A DNA stretch of 38,556 bases from Verrucomicrobiales bacterium (GTDB lineage: Bacteria > Verrucomicrobiota > Verrucomicrobiia > Limisphaerales > JAQGOY01): assembly GCA_028293375.1 (NCBI GenBank), contig JAQGOY010000150.1, positions 1 to 38,556 of the forward strand, given 5' to 3'. A program made the position numbers and the translations under genes. A model generated the notes under the pieces. That model worked only from the letters and a program-made list of their open reading frames with translations, was not told where the DNA came from and searched no databases. Below, in pieces: positions 16,908-25,404 of this stretch (within the stretch, counting starts at the first letter, position 1; each line of letters starts with the position of its first letter).

Positions 16908-19900
16908 ATGCCTACTATGAGAAGACTCTTATTTATATTCGCTGTACTTGGATTTTTACAAATTGGGATCTCGGCAGGAAAAGCAGATACCGTGCTTACA
17001 AACCCTACAGAATTGCAATTTTCGAACGCATTGGCTCTTGGAGGAAATATCACATTTTCAGGGAATACTTCACTCACCCTGACCAATACTTATACCCTAC
17101 AGAAAAATACGGTGATAGACGCAAAGAATTTCATTCTTGATCTAAAAGTGACCAAGACATTCATTATTATTCCAAATAACCTTTCCCTGACGGTCAGCGG
17201 GCTATCTGTGAAGAATTGCTACCTGGAATTGACGAATGGCGGGGTGTTTCTTAATCGCGGAACGTTCACCCTGACCAACTCTACGTTCACAGGGAATACG
17301 TTCGCCCCGATCGGGTTGTACCAACCGATCAAAGGCGGCATCATTTACAACGATGCCTCCACCTTGAGGATCAATAACTGTGCTTTTACAGCCAATAATA
17401 CCGCTCAATTCGCCGGGACTCCCATTTCTGGAGGGGCTATTTATAATGCGTTTGGAAATCTTTATTTGACCAATACCGTTTTTTCTGGAAATGCGATGGC
17501 CGGACTAGGATTTAACGCCAGCGAGGCCGGGGCTGACTGTCTGGGAGCAGGTATTTATTCGAGTGGTTATTGTTCCATCAATCAATCCAGCTTCGTCGAT
17601 AATTCTGTAAATGCCACCGGGGGAGCCCGCAATTATAACAATCCTGCGAAAAGTCAGGGAGGAGCCATTTATTCGAGTGGCACCCTGGTCATAGCAGATT
17701 CGACATTAACTAATAATAGGGCTGTGCTTTCGTACAAAAGTTCTTACGGAGGGGCAATTTTTTCATCCGGCAGTCTCACAATCGACCATTCCAGACTTTC
17801 CCAGAATTCCGCGGGAAGTGGTGGTGCCATCTATAACGAGGGGGATTGTTCTTTGGACCGAGTGATTCTACAGGAGAACAGTTCGAACGAAGGCGGGGCG
17901 ATTGGCAGTATCGGTGTTGTTAAAGTGAACTCGTCCACTCTGGTGAACAACTCGGCAAACGGAGGATCGGAATATATCCAATATGTGACTCCAACGCAGG
18001 CAGGGCCAACGGTAGCCGCCGGGAATGGCACGGGAGGTGGCATTTTTAATAGAGGTCAGATGTTTTCGACAAATTGCACATTCTTCGGAAACAAGGCCCG
18101 GGGTGGATCTGGAAATTCGCAGGCTCCCGGTTCAGGGTTGGGTGGAGCCGTCTACACCATGAACAGCGGTCCGGCGGTGATTTTTGCCCACGTCACCTTC
18201 CAATCGAACAGCGTGAGTCTCGGCTCCGCAAGCGGCTCTACCCTTTACAATGCCGGCACTGCTCCAATCCTTGCAAACAGCATCCTCTCAGGAGGCAATA
18301 CCAGTGCGGTCTGGGGTCCAGTCACGGACTACGGCAACAACATTTGTTTTGACTCCAGTGCCAACCTGACTGCGGCGGGCAGCTATAATTCACAGGATGC
18401 CAATCTTGGCAGATTTGGAACTTATGGTGGATTTACTCCCACTGTATTGCTTCTGCCTGGGAGCGTAGCGATTGACCACGCTTACCCGCCGTTTGTTCCC
18501 GCGACTGATCAACGAGGAGTCGTCCGTAACAGGTCCACTGCAGACATCGGATCATTCGAGTATGTGCCGGTTCCGGCGACCACCCCCTCTTTTGTTGTCA
18601 CGAATTTTCCAGCTCTTTTCCCAGGAATGGTGCTGCACATTTTTGGCGCCAATTTCCTATATACGACGAATCTAAATATCTCAGGGATCAGTGTGGATTT
18701 CGACATCATATCCGACACAGAAATCACCCTGACTGTGCCCTCAGCTCTTCCTTCGGGAAACCTTGAAGCAAGAACACTCACGGGAATTTCGTCGAGCGGC
18801 CCTGCAGTGCGCTCCTGGCTGGAAATACTCGACGTACGAATGACAAACAGAATTTTGATTGTCAGATTTATTGCGGCGACAAATGGGGTGAATGTGAAGC
18901 TTGGTTATGGAAGCTCATCAACCAATGAATTTTCACAAACTCAAACAACTCTCAACGCTGGAACTAATACAGTTCAGTTTTCGATAACCAACATCGTGAC
19001 CAGCACGTTTGTAGCGGGGATTCAGTTTGTTAAAGATTCCTATGTGAATAATTCTCTAACGTATTCGTTTTCGATTCCTCCCCCGCGCGTGGTCTTTAGC
19101 GGATGGAATGTCACTTTCCCGTCCCCCACGACGGCTTCTGTTGAGGTCACGCTGGAGAGTGAAGTTTCAGGATTCGTAAATTTTCGATACGGCCGAGCTG
19201 GAAATGCGACTGGATATCTTCCGCCAGTGGATAGATCGGTCGGGACGGGAACCCAGAGCTTAAGCGTCACGATTACTGGAGTAGTTCCAGGCACAACCAA
19301 CATAGTTGTGGGAGAATTTCGATATCTTCACGATGGTTTCATGGTTACAAGCCCGCCACAAACCTTCGTTGTCCCAACGCCTTTTCGAGATCAGAATTTA
19401 ACCTTCAACGCCTACGGCCAATATGTTGCGGTGGCGCACAAAACGAGTCTTAATGCATTTCCATTAACGATCAGCGCCTGGTTCAAAACAACCCAGACCA
19501 TCGGATACGTGGGGCTAGTCAGTAAGTTTGAGCCTGGAGAGACTACTGGATACCAGGTCAGCATCATCGATGGAATTCTGCATGCTTTTTATTTGAAAGA
19601 TTCGACGAGCAAAATAACTGAAAATCCTGAAGGCGTTTCCGGTGGAGCAGTTGCCGATGGAAACTGGCATCACGTTGATTACTTGGTAAGCAGTGAAGGA
19701 TCACAACTTTTTGTGGATGGAGTGTTGAAGAACACGGCACTTTGGGTTGGGACCTTCGGACCGACCAGTTCGACTTCTCCCCTTCGATTCGGTTATTATT
19801 ACAATGGATATGAAGGTGAACTGGATGAGGTGGAGCTTTGGAATAAAGCCAAAACAGCAGGCGAAGTAGCCAACTATAGAGTGCCAGCCGACCCTGCAGA

Positions 19901-20231
19901 TCCATTGCTGCTTGGGTATTGGAAATTCAACCAGGGAGCAGGAAGCACCCTCGCGGACACGTCAAGCAATGGCAATGATGGCCAAATTAACGGAGGCCCA
20001 TCATGGACCATTTCAGGTGTTCCAATCATAAGGAATTCCAATTTGTTGCTGGCCGGGAGTGGAGGATTGTCAATCGCCGGACCCGTGGGAGGCGGCTTCA
20101 TTCTGGAGCAGTCGTCAGATCTGAACAATTGGTTGCCGGTAAGTACGAATCAATTCGATGCGACCGGCTTTTCATCTTTAATCATATCGCCCGCGGGATC
20201 GAAGAAGTTTTTCAGGGTCAAGAATTTCTAA
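16908..20231 (+). CDS. Giant secreted beta-helix/LamG surface protein
   Basis: About 1107 residues. I chose ATG 16908 because AGGGAG (16891-16896) precedes it; an upstream GTG at 16884 and an ATG at 16917 also fit. After a signal peptide (RRLLFIFAVLGFLQIGIS) comes a right-handed parallel beta-helix of about 500 residues with many GGAIY/GGAIF turns and FxGN/NNS rungs (GGAIYNAFGNLYLTNTVFSG, GGAIYSSGTLVIADSTLTNN), like chlamydial Pmp-type polymorphic repeats. It closes with a choice-of-anchor-Q-like end (DHAYPPF...TDQRGVVRNRSTADIGSFEY). Then come an IPT/TIG-like domain, Ig-like beta segments, a LamG/concanavalin-like domain (TISAWFKT, DGNWHHVDY, GELDEVELWNKAK) and a C-terminal domain ending KKFFRVKNF. 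No transmembrane barrel is seen. Probable adhesin or glycan-binding surface protein; the ligand is unknown. Confidence 0.88.
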   Translation: MPTMRRLLFIFAVLGFLQIGISAGKADTVLTNPTELQFSNALALGGNITFSGNTSLTLTNTYTLQKNTVIDAKNFILDLKVTKTFIIIPNNLSLTVSGLSVKNCYLELTNGGVFLNRGTFTLTNSTFTGNTFAPIGLYQPIKGGIIYNDASTLRINNCAFTANNTAQFAGTPISGGAIYNAFGNLYLTNTVFSGNAMAGLGFNASEAGADCLGAGIYSSGYCSINQSSFVDNSVNATGGARNYNNPAKSQGGAIYSSGTLVIADSTLTNNRAVLSYKSSYGGAIFSSGSLTIDHSRLSQNSAGSGGAIYNEGDCSLDRVILQENSSNEGGAIGSIGVVKVNSSTLVNNSANGGSEYIQYVTPTQAGPTVAAGNGTGGGIFNRGQMFSTNCTFFGNKARGGSGNSQAPGSGLGGAVYTMNSGPAVIFAHVTFQSNSVSLGSASGSTLYNAGTAPILANSILSGGNTSAVWGPVTDYGNNICFDSSANLTAAGSYNSQDANLGRFGTYGGFTPTVLLLPGSVAIDHAYPPFVPATDQRGVVRNRSTADIGSFEYVPVPATTPSFVVTNFPALFPGMVLHIFGANFLYTTNLNISGISVDFDIISDTEITLTVPSALPSGNLEARTLTGISSSGPAVRSWLEILDVRMTNRILIVRFIAATNGVNVKLGYGSSSTNEFSQTQTTLNAGTNTVQFSITNIVTSTFVAGIQFVKDSYVNNSLTYSFSIPPPRVVFSGWNVTFPSPTTASVEVTLESEVSGFVNFRYGRAGNATGYLPPVDRSVGTGTQSLSVTITGVVPGTTNIVVGEFRYLHDGFMVTSPPQTFVVPTPFRDQNLTFNAYGQYVAVAHKTSLNAFPLTISAWFKTTQTIGYVGLVSKFEPGETTGYQVSIIDGILHAFYLKDSTSKITENPEGVSGGAVADGNWHHVDYLVSSEGSQLFVDGVLKNTALWVGTFGPTSSTSPLRFGYYYNGYEGELDEVELWNKAKTAGEVANYRVPADPADPLLLGYWKFNQGAGSTLADTSSNGNDGQINGGPSWTISGVPIIRNSNLLLAGSGGLSIAGPVGGGFILEQSSDLNNWLPVSTNQFDATGFSSLIISPAGSKKFFRVKNF

Positions 20232-20620
20232 TACAAGTTTTGCATACGCCTCCAGAAGCAGTAGTTCCTCCCCGAGCCGTGGATGGGGCCGTAGGTGCGT
20301 GGACTCCGTCCCAGATCCAATATTCGACGGGAACGCGCTGAGTCGCATCTTCAAACATTTTTTGGAAATGGACCACAGGCGGGCGATATTTGGTGCCGAG
20401 CTTATTGACGATTTCGTCGCGGAGGAGAACGTGTGCACGATAGCTTTTCCAGTCGTTACTTTTCCTGAAGACGGGTTCGCAAAGGAAGAGCTTGACGTTT
20501 GGAAGCGGTTTGAGCGCTTCTGAAAGCAGAAATTCTTATTGTTCTTCGTAACTTTGAAAGAAGAAAAATGCGACCAGAGCCAGAACAAACTAACAAGGGG
20601 ATCGTTTCTCTTTTCGCCAT
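20230..20620 (-). pseudogene. Decayed SGNH/GDSL-family hydrolase
   Basis: No intact frame exists, but three minus-strand frames hold clear SGNH-esterase pieces. One reads SYEEQ, then a TAA stop (20536-20538), then EFLLSEALKPLPNVKLFLCE, later VVHFQKMFEDATQ and VEYWIWDGVH. This is the typical C-terminal third, where DGVH carries the catalytic Asp and His. After DGVH the expected PT-x-AG residues are scrambled, and a helix (EELLLLEAYAKLVLEIL) continues in another frame, so a frameshift follows. At 20620 an ATG begins a signal-like stretch (MAKRETIPLLV). The block with the GDSL serine is missing. The remnant lies 58 bases after the mutarotase gene and its tail touches the end of the beta-helix gene. 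Family is fairly sure; loss of function is near certain. Confidence 0.75.
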
Positions 20621-20678
20621 GACGAGAGCAGCCGTTCGTTTTGAATCATAACCATTGTTAACGATACGGAAGCAGGTT

Positions 20679-21068
20679 TCAGGCAGACTCCAGGATGATG
20701 TTGCTGTAGATGGTGGTATCGCCGGTTCGAATCAGGCCGATGGCATGCGGAATACGTTTCTTGAACTCGACGTGGGGTTCGTGGATTAACTCAATCCCGT
20801 GCAGTGCCTGAGCGTAAGCACTGCGAACTTTGGAGTTGTTTTCGCTGCAAAATTCGTCTGCCATCCATGCCTTGCCAACCTGAAAGTTGGGTAATAAAGC
20901 GCGAAGCACCTGAAGGACGGTGGGAATATCATCCATCAGGGAGATGTCTATCGTTTCGATGCCTGCCCAAAATGGGAAACCGCGATCGGCAATGACCAGA
21001 GTGTTGGTGTGACGAACTCGACTCAACAGGTGATTGATTTGTGGATTGAGGATTCCAGATTTAAGCAT
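20679..21068 (-). CDS. RbsD/FucU-family sugar mutarotase (pyranase)
   Basis: A 129-residue cytosolic protein of the RbsD/FucU family, which interconverts ring forms of ribose or fucose. The opening MLKSGILNPQINHLLSRVRH places the catalytic-type histidine at H20, followed by TNTLVIADRG with D28. The end has the family's HVEFKKRI and YSNIILESA. RbsD usually has DAG at the D28 position, but here it is DRG. It is ten residues shorter than E. coli RbsD (139). It lies 36 bases after the aldo/keto reductase gene, suggesting one operon: the mutarotase would supply the sugar anomer to the dehydrogenase. No ribokinase or transporter is near. Whether it acts on ribose, fucose or another sugar is not decidable here. 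Confidence 0.88.
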   Translation of the reverse strand: MLKSGILNPQINHLLSRVRHTNTLVIADRGFPFWAGIETIDISLMDDIPTVLQVLRALLPNFQVGKAWMADEFCSENNSKVRSAYAQALHGIELIHEPHVEFKKRIPHAIGLIRTGDTTIYSNIILESA

Positions 21069-21104
21069 ATGAAAGACGTGAGAGAGTTTTTCGTCCAGTT
21101 CCGA

Positions 21105-22160
21105 TCATGAATTCCCAATTGGATAATCTTTTGATATCAGACCGGTTTCTTTCAGAGCGAGCCAAAACCCAGTTGGGATAGGTCTTAGGATACTGGCAAT
21201 ATTATCCGAAACGCGTTCCGGTTTGCCAGTGTTCAGAGCTATGGAAACCACACCTGGTAAAGCCAGGCCGAACTGGACACAAGCATCGGCTGGTTTCACG
21301 GCGAAACGGCTGCAGAGGCTGAGGAATTTTTCGCGCCATGCAAACAGAGCCGGTTCTTTTGATGGTTCGGGTTGACGATAGTCGAACCATTTTCCACCGA
21401 TGAGAAAGCCCGCATTAAAGACAGCAGCATTAATAATTGCTATTTTTTGTGCATTAAGCCAGCAAATGAAGTCGAGCAATTCCGGGGGGTGGGTATAAAC
21501 GGTGAGGCTGCAGGCGAGCATGACCCAATCGAGATCAACATGCTGGCAGATTTCCTGGACGGAATGCCAGTCTTTGGCGCCGATGCCGACGGCTCTAACC
21601 TTGCCACTGGCTTTCAGTTCAAAAAGCGCACGGTAGGCGCCAAGGACGTCGTTGAAGCGACGGGCACGTTCGGCAGGAGTCTGCGCTGCGGCCAGGTATT
21701 CATCGGGATCATGAACTGAAACCAGGTCAGTGGTGTAGCCTGCGCCTAGCAGCTCGCGACCCTGCTGGTAACATTGGAGAATACCGTCATAACTGATGCG
21801 CAATTCTGCGTCATGATGGATCCCGGCCCAGACATCCCGTTCAAAAGTGGGTTTCGGACCTTTTAGCGGGATGCGATACCAACCTAATTTGTTGCTAATG
21901 ATGACCTGCGAAGGGGGAATGCCCAACTGGTGCAAAGAACTGCCCAAAGCTTCCAAGGCAAGACCTGCCCCATACTTGCCTGCGGAATCGAAGACGGCAG
22001 TGCCAGTCGTGTTCCTGATAATTTCCGATACGATGTCCCGTTTGGTTTGGACAGGTACGACCTCGAACAGATTGCCGAGACAACCGGTGCCGAAAATTAC
22101 TTTTGGAATCAGCAAACCGATTTTGCCAATGGGTCGATAATAGGAGTTGGAATTTGGCAT
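21105..22160 (-). CDS. Aldo/keto reductase, sugar 1-dehydrogenase-like
   Basis: A 351-residue aldo/keto reductase. I chose ATG 22160 rather than an upstream start at 22250 because the family fold begins at once (YRPIGKIGLLIPKVIFGTG). The catalytic tetrad is present: D58 and Y63 in FDSAGKYG, K91 in ISNKLGWY and H150 in VSVHDPDEY. The C-terminal NAD(P)-binding part is recognisable (PGVVSIALNTGKPERVSDNI). The shape resembles D-threo-aldose 1-dehydrogenase / L-fucose dehydrogenase, which oxidises a sugar at C1. With the RbsD/FucU-like gene 36 bases downstream, oxidative use of a free sugar such as fucose is a reasonable inference. The final gene of the unit (SGNH hydrolase) has decayed. Confidence 0.9.
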   Translation of the reverse strand: MPNSNSYYRPIGKIGLLIPKVIFGTGCLGNLFEVVPVQTKRDIVSEIIRNTTGTAVFDSAGKYGAGLALEALGSSLHQLGIPPSQVIISNKLGWYRIPLKGPKPTFERDVWAGIHHDAELRISYDGILQCYQQGRELLGAGYTTDLVSVHDPDEYLAAAQTPAERARRFNDVLGAYRALFELKASGKVRAVGIGAKDWHSVQEICQHVDLDWVMLACSLTVYTHPPELLDFICWLNAQKIAIINAAVFNAGFLIGGKWFDYRQPEPSKEPALFAWREKFLSLCSRFAVKPADACVQFGLALPGVVSIALNTGKPERVSDNIASILRPIPTGFWLALKETGLISKDYPIGNS

Positions 22161-22292
22161 TCGCTTACAACTGAACCGCAAGGTGCGGAGGAAATTTTCC
22201 GGGCATAGGTATGCGGAATTTGATACCAGACTTTGCGACGCTGCCAACAACTTCTACATTGGGATATCGCCAAAGCCAGAAAAATAGAGTGC

Positions 22293-22305
22293 CCTGCGAC
22301 GCAGG
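22293..22305. terminator. Short dyad between pgm-like gene and AKR gene
   Basis: The sequence CCTGCG-A-CGCAGG is a perfect 6-bp dyad, about 30 bases after the phosphohexomutase stop. On the minus strand a TATTTTTC stretch follows some ten bases later. A weak terminator or a protein-binding site are both possible. Confidence 0.35.
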
Positions 22306-22335
22306 AGATCGCAGCAAAGGTGGAAGCAGGTTGAA

Positions 22336-23769
22336 TTACTTCAGCAAATCGCGGCAGGCTTTGCGGAGCTTTTCGAGCTGGCCGACTGATTTTGCCTCGA
22401 TGTAACAGCGGATAAGGGGTTCAGTGCCGCTGGCGCGGAAAGCCACCCATTCGCGGTTCGGCAGGAGAAATTTATAACCGTCCGTGGTGATGAATTTTTC
22501 GACTTTGTTGTTGCCGATTTTGTCGAGGCCAGCGGCCAGTTTCTTCAGCAAGGCTTCTTTTTTATCAGCAGGAATGGCGACGTTGATCCTGTCGCTATGA
22601 AACTCGCCGATTTTTTTCGACAAGGCGGTCAGAATTTCGCCCAGCGATTTTTTTTCGGTGGCAACCAGTTCAGCCATGAGGAGGCAGGCGAGGATGCCAT
22701 CTTTCTCGGGAACATGACCTTTGACACTCATACCGCCGGATTCTTCGCCACCGACAATGATCGGCTCGCTTTCCATGAGAGCACCGATGAATTTGAAACC
22801 GACACCGGTTTCATGAAGCGGGACACCCAGGAGTTCAGCAACCGCATCAACCTGATGACTGGTGGGAACGGTGCGGACGACGGCTCCGGTCCAGCCGCGA
22901 TTCTTTTTTAAATGATAAAGGGCGAGGGCAAGGATCTGGTTGGGGGTGAGCCATGTTCCGGATTTGTCGACGATACCGAAGCGGTCAGCGTCGCCATCCA
23001 ATCCAAGTCCCATCTGAACTTTGCCGCTTTTGACCAACTCGGCCACTTCATGCATGCCCTCCTCGTTAGGTTCGGGATGGTGGCCGCCGAAAAGAGGATC
23101 AGGCTGGGCATGGAAAAGTGTGACTTTGACTCCGGCCTCTTCGAGGAGAGTATCGAGGTAGCCGCGACCGGTGCCGTACATGCACTCGACAGCGATTTTC
23201 ATTTTTGCCCTGGCGATGACGTCAAATTTGATCAGCTTCCTGATCTGTTTGAAATAATCAGGGCGAGGATCGATGGTCTTGCACTTGAAGGTGCCGATGA
23301 CGGCAGCTTTGAAGGTCCAGGATTGATCAACCAGTCTGGCAATTTCGGCTTCGATTTGTTGGGTGACTTCGGGGGGAGCGGCGGCTCCGTTGGAAGTGGA
23401 AAATTTCAATCCCTGGTATTCTGAGGGATTATGGCTGGCTGTCATGTTGATGCCGCCAATGGCCTTCTTGAGGCGAATGGTGTGGGAGATGACGGGCGTT
23501 GGAGCATCGCGTTCGCAGATCCAGGGGATCAATCCATTGGCCTCCAGGACTTCGGCGGCGGCGAGACAAAATTCCTTGCCTAGAAAACGTGTGTCATGTC
23601 CGAGGATGAGAACGGGTTTGCGACCGTAGACGGCGGATTTGGGATTGGTGAGCTCGGCCTTGAGATAATTAGCGATGCCCTGAGTGGCAAGACGGACCGC
23701 ATCAAAAGTGAAATCACGTGCGATCAAACCGCGCCAACCCGATGTCCCGAATTTGATGGGTGATGCCAT
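22336..23769 (-). CDS. Phosphoglucomutase/phosphomannomutase family
   Basis: A 477-residue alpha-D-phosphohexomutase with all four domains. The phosphoserine loop is TASHNPSEYQG (S112), the Mg2+ loop is LDGDADRFG (D258, D260, D262), the sugar-binding loop is GGEESGG (about 340-346) and the phosphate-binding loop near the C-terminus is RASGTEPLIR. It interconverts hexose-1- and hexose-6-phosphates in the cytoplasm for glycogen, cell-wall or exopolysaccharide synthesis. GEESGG is shared by glucose- and mannose-type mutases, so the preferred sugar is not fixed. The gene starts 29 bases after nuoA on the same strand, so the two may be co-transcribed, which is an odd pairing. Confidence 0.95.
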   Translation of the reverse strand: MASPIKFGTSGWRGLIARDFTFDAVRLATQGIANYLKAELTNPKSAVYGRKPVLILGHDTRFLGKEFCLAAAEVLEANGLIPWICERDAPTPVISHTIRLKKAIGGINMTASHNPSEYQGLKFSTSNGAAAPPEVTQQIEAEIARLVDQSWTFKAAVIGTFKCKTIDPRPDYFKQIRKLIKFDVIARAKMKIAVECMYGTGRGYLDTLLEEAGVKVTLFHAQPDPLFGGHHPEPNEEGMHEVAELVKSGKVQMGLGLDGDADRFGIVDKSGTWLTPNQILALALYHLKKNRGWTGAVVRTVPTSHQVDAVAELLGVPLHETGVGFKFIGALMESEPIIVGGEESGGMSVKGHVPEKDGILACLLMAELVATEKKSLGEILTALSKKIGEFHSDRINVAIPADKKEALLKKLAAGLDKIGNNKVEKFITTDGYKFLLPNREWVAFRASGTEPLIRCYIEAKSVGQLEKLRKACRDLLK

Positions 23770-23798
23770 AATTATAATTTAGAGGAGTGAAGGGCCGT

Positions 23799-24203
23799 TT
23801 AGTGCTTCCAGTTGAAGGCACCTTTTTTCACCGCGTAAATGTAGCCTACCAGCAGAATAGCCAGGAATGAAACCATGGACCCGAATATCATGTCGCGGGT
23901 GGCGGGATTGGCCAGCATTTCGCGATAGACGACAGCCCAGGGGAACATAAAAATCACTTCGATATCGAACAGGATGAAAAGCATGGCAACCAGGTAGAAC
24001 TTGACGCTGAGGCGGGAGTTGGCTTCGCCAACGGGGAGCATACCGCATTCGTAAGGGATATCCTTGGTCTTGGTGCGAATACCGCGTTTGGCGGCGAAGT
24101 TGCCGGCGATAACGGAGAAAACCAACGTTCCGAAAGCAAAGGAGACGGCGACGCCCAAAAGCATCAGGACTGGAATGTACTGCGGTAATTGTTGCTGTTC
24201 CAC
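23799..24203 (-). CDS. nuoA: NADH-quinone oxidoreductase subunit A
   Basis: A 134-residue membrane protein with three helices: about 9-32, 66-90 and 100-122. The conserved first loop has YECGMLPVGEAN, with the cysteine equivalent to that exposed between the active and deactive states of complex I. The second helix has the signature LSVKFYLVAMLFILFDIEVIFMFPW-type residues, including the acidic DIE. It is a core subunit of the quinone-binding hinge of complex I. Subunits B-N do not follow; the next gene on the strand is a phosphohexomutase. The other subunits must be elsewhere, so this is either a split nuo operon or a second nuoA copy. Confidence 0.95.
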   Translation of the reverse strand: MEQQQLPQYIPVLMLLGVAVSFAFGTLVFSVIAGNFAAKRGIRTKTKDIPYECGMLPVGEANSRLSVKFYLVAMLFILFDIEVIFMFPWAVVYREMLANPATRDMIFGSMVSFLAILLVGYIYAVKKGAFNWKH

Positions 24204-24452
24204 CGGTGAACGTTAGAAATGCGATGGTTTTTTGGCAAGCGGAATTGCGCGGGCATCAGAGGAGCGCTCAGGGACAGGTGGATTTGTTTCCGTGTGCACG
24301 AGGCGTATATTCAGACTTTTGGGGAGGGAAACCCACCCGTAGGGCTTACGAGAGATAGCCGGCACCTGATCGTTTCGCTATTCGCGTTTACCTGGAAGTT
24401 CCGTTTTGTTTCTGCGTTGCATTTGCGGGTGACTCTTCGTTTACTGCATTAA

Positions 24453-25169
24453 GTGCAGGTCCCTTTTATTTCCAAGCCACGGCCTCCCGAAACCTTGAGG
24501 GTGGGTGACCGGGAAATACCCTTGCTTTTGGTGCGCAACCCGCGAGCGCGCCGCTATTTTTTACGCCTGAGCCCGGATGGAACCGCACGGGTTACGATTC
24601 CACGGGGTGGAACGGTAGGTTTTGGGAAGGAATTTGCCAAAGCAAACCAGGGATGGCTGGAGAAACAGCTAGCGAAGCCGCCACCTGCTTGCAGGCAATG
24701 GAAATTGGGTGACACCCTTCTCTTTCGGGGGGAATCGGTGCAAATAAGGCTGGAGGAAACTGAAAATACAAAACCTCGCCTGTTGGTAGGACCTGAAAAG
24801 ATCTTGATCAACGATTCTTCGGCGGATTTGCGGCCAGCCATTCAAAGGCACTTCTGGAAATTGGCGGCGAGAGAATTAGAACCGCGGGTATGGGAGTTGG
24901 CGGCGTTGCATGAATTGACGGTGCGACGGGTCACGGTACGAAATCAAAAATCGCGATGGGGCTCGTGCTCCCGGCGGGGAACTGTCTCGCTGAACTGGCG
25001 CCTGATTCAAACGCCGCCGTCTGTTTCGGATTATATTATTTTGCATGAGTTGATGCATCTCCGGCAAATGAATCATTCGGCGCGGTTCTGGATGGAAGTC
25101 AGCCGCGTTTGTCCCAATTACGAAGCGGCAGAAGCGTGGGTTAAACGTAACGGGTCACTGCTGCGCTAG
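24453..25169 (+). CDS. YgjP-like (DUF45/M48-like) metal-dependent hydrolase
   Basis: A 238-residue cytosolic protein of the YgjP/DUF45 family. The start is GTG at 24453, directly after an in-frame TAA, so the frame cannot go further upstream; a GTG at codon 17 is the alternative. The N-terminal beta-rich part has NPRARRYFLRLSPDGTARVTIP. The C-terminal metallopeptidase-like core has RNQKSRWGSCSRRGTVSLNW, then HELMHLRQMNH with H198, E199, H202 and a third ligand H208. Family members bind zinc and are near SprT and WLM proteases; E. coli YgjP has been linked to UTP pyrophosphatase activity. The substrate is therefore uncertain. It is divergent from nuoA, with about 250 bases between them in which I see no gene. 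Confidence 0.9.
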   Translation: MQVPFISKPRPPETLRVGDREIPLLLVRNPRARRYFLRLSPDGTARVTIPRGGTVGFGKEFAKANQGWLEKQLAKPPPACRQWKLGDTLLFRGESVQIRLEETENTKPRLLVGPEKILINDSSADLRPAIQRHFWKLAARELEPRVWELAALHELTVRRVTVRNQKSRWGSCSRRGTVSLNWRLIQTPPSVSDYIILHELMHLRQMNHSARFWMEVSRVCPNYEAAEAWVKRNGSLLR

Positions 25170-25233
25170 TCCACGCCCCGTTTGCCTCACATTTTCCCGG
25201 AGAGAATCCCGCCTTTTAACTTAAATCCGGCTC

Positions 25234-25260
25234 TAAAGCCTTTCGTGTTCCTGCCGATAA
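25234..25260 (+). promoter_or_regulatory. Sigma-28 (FliA-type) flagellin promoter
   Basis: TAAAGCCT (25234-25241), an 11-base spacer, then GCCGATAA (25253-25260). The known flagellar sigma-28 consensus is TAAAGTTT-N11-GCCGATAA, so the -10 is perfect, the spacing exact and the -35 differs at two or three of its weaker positions. It lies 144 bases before the flagellin ATG, giving a leader of about 135 bases. Confidence 0.9.
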
Positions 25261-25341
25261 AGTAGGTGTCGAAAGACATGGCGGATGGCGGCCACAAAGG
25301 GCCACGGGATAATTTGGTGAACGCCCAACAATGGTTCACTA

Positions 25342-25359
25342 CATGGCAGGGATGCCGTG
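25342..25359 (+). promoter_or_regulatory. Leader hairpin with GGGA loop, candidate CsrA site
   Basis: CATGGCA and TGCCGTG form a 7-bp stem (one G-U pair) around the loop GGGA. CAGGGATG matches the core of the known CsrA target (CARGGAUG) with GGA in the loop, as CsrA prefers. A second GGA sits in the likely ribosome-binding site (CACGGAAGGG, about 25389-25398), the arrangement known from the Bacillus flagellin leader. Confidence 0.5.
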
Positions 25360-25368
25360 TTTAACAAA

Positions 25369-25384
25369 ACCCTCACCAGAGGGT
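25369..25384 (+). promoter_or_regulatory. Second small leader hairpin before flagellin RBS
   Basis: ACCCTC-ACCA-GAGGGT is a perfect 6-bp stem with a 4-base loop, ending 20 bases before the flagellin start and just upstream of the GGAAGGG ribosome-binding site (25392-25398). It may shape access to the site. Confidence 0.45.
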
Positions 25385-25404
25385 GACTCACGGAAGGGTC
25401 AGTT

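Noticed and set aside
20299-20523. Plus-strand 74-codon frame after the beta-helix gene
   Set aside because: The opposite strand carries clear SGNH-hydrolase sequence, which explains the open frame.
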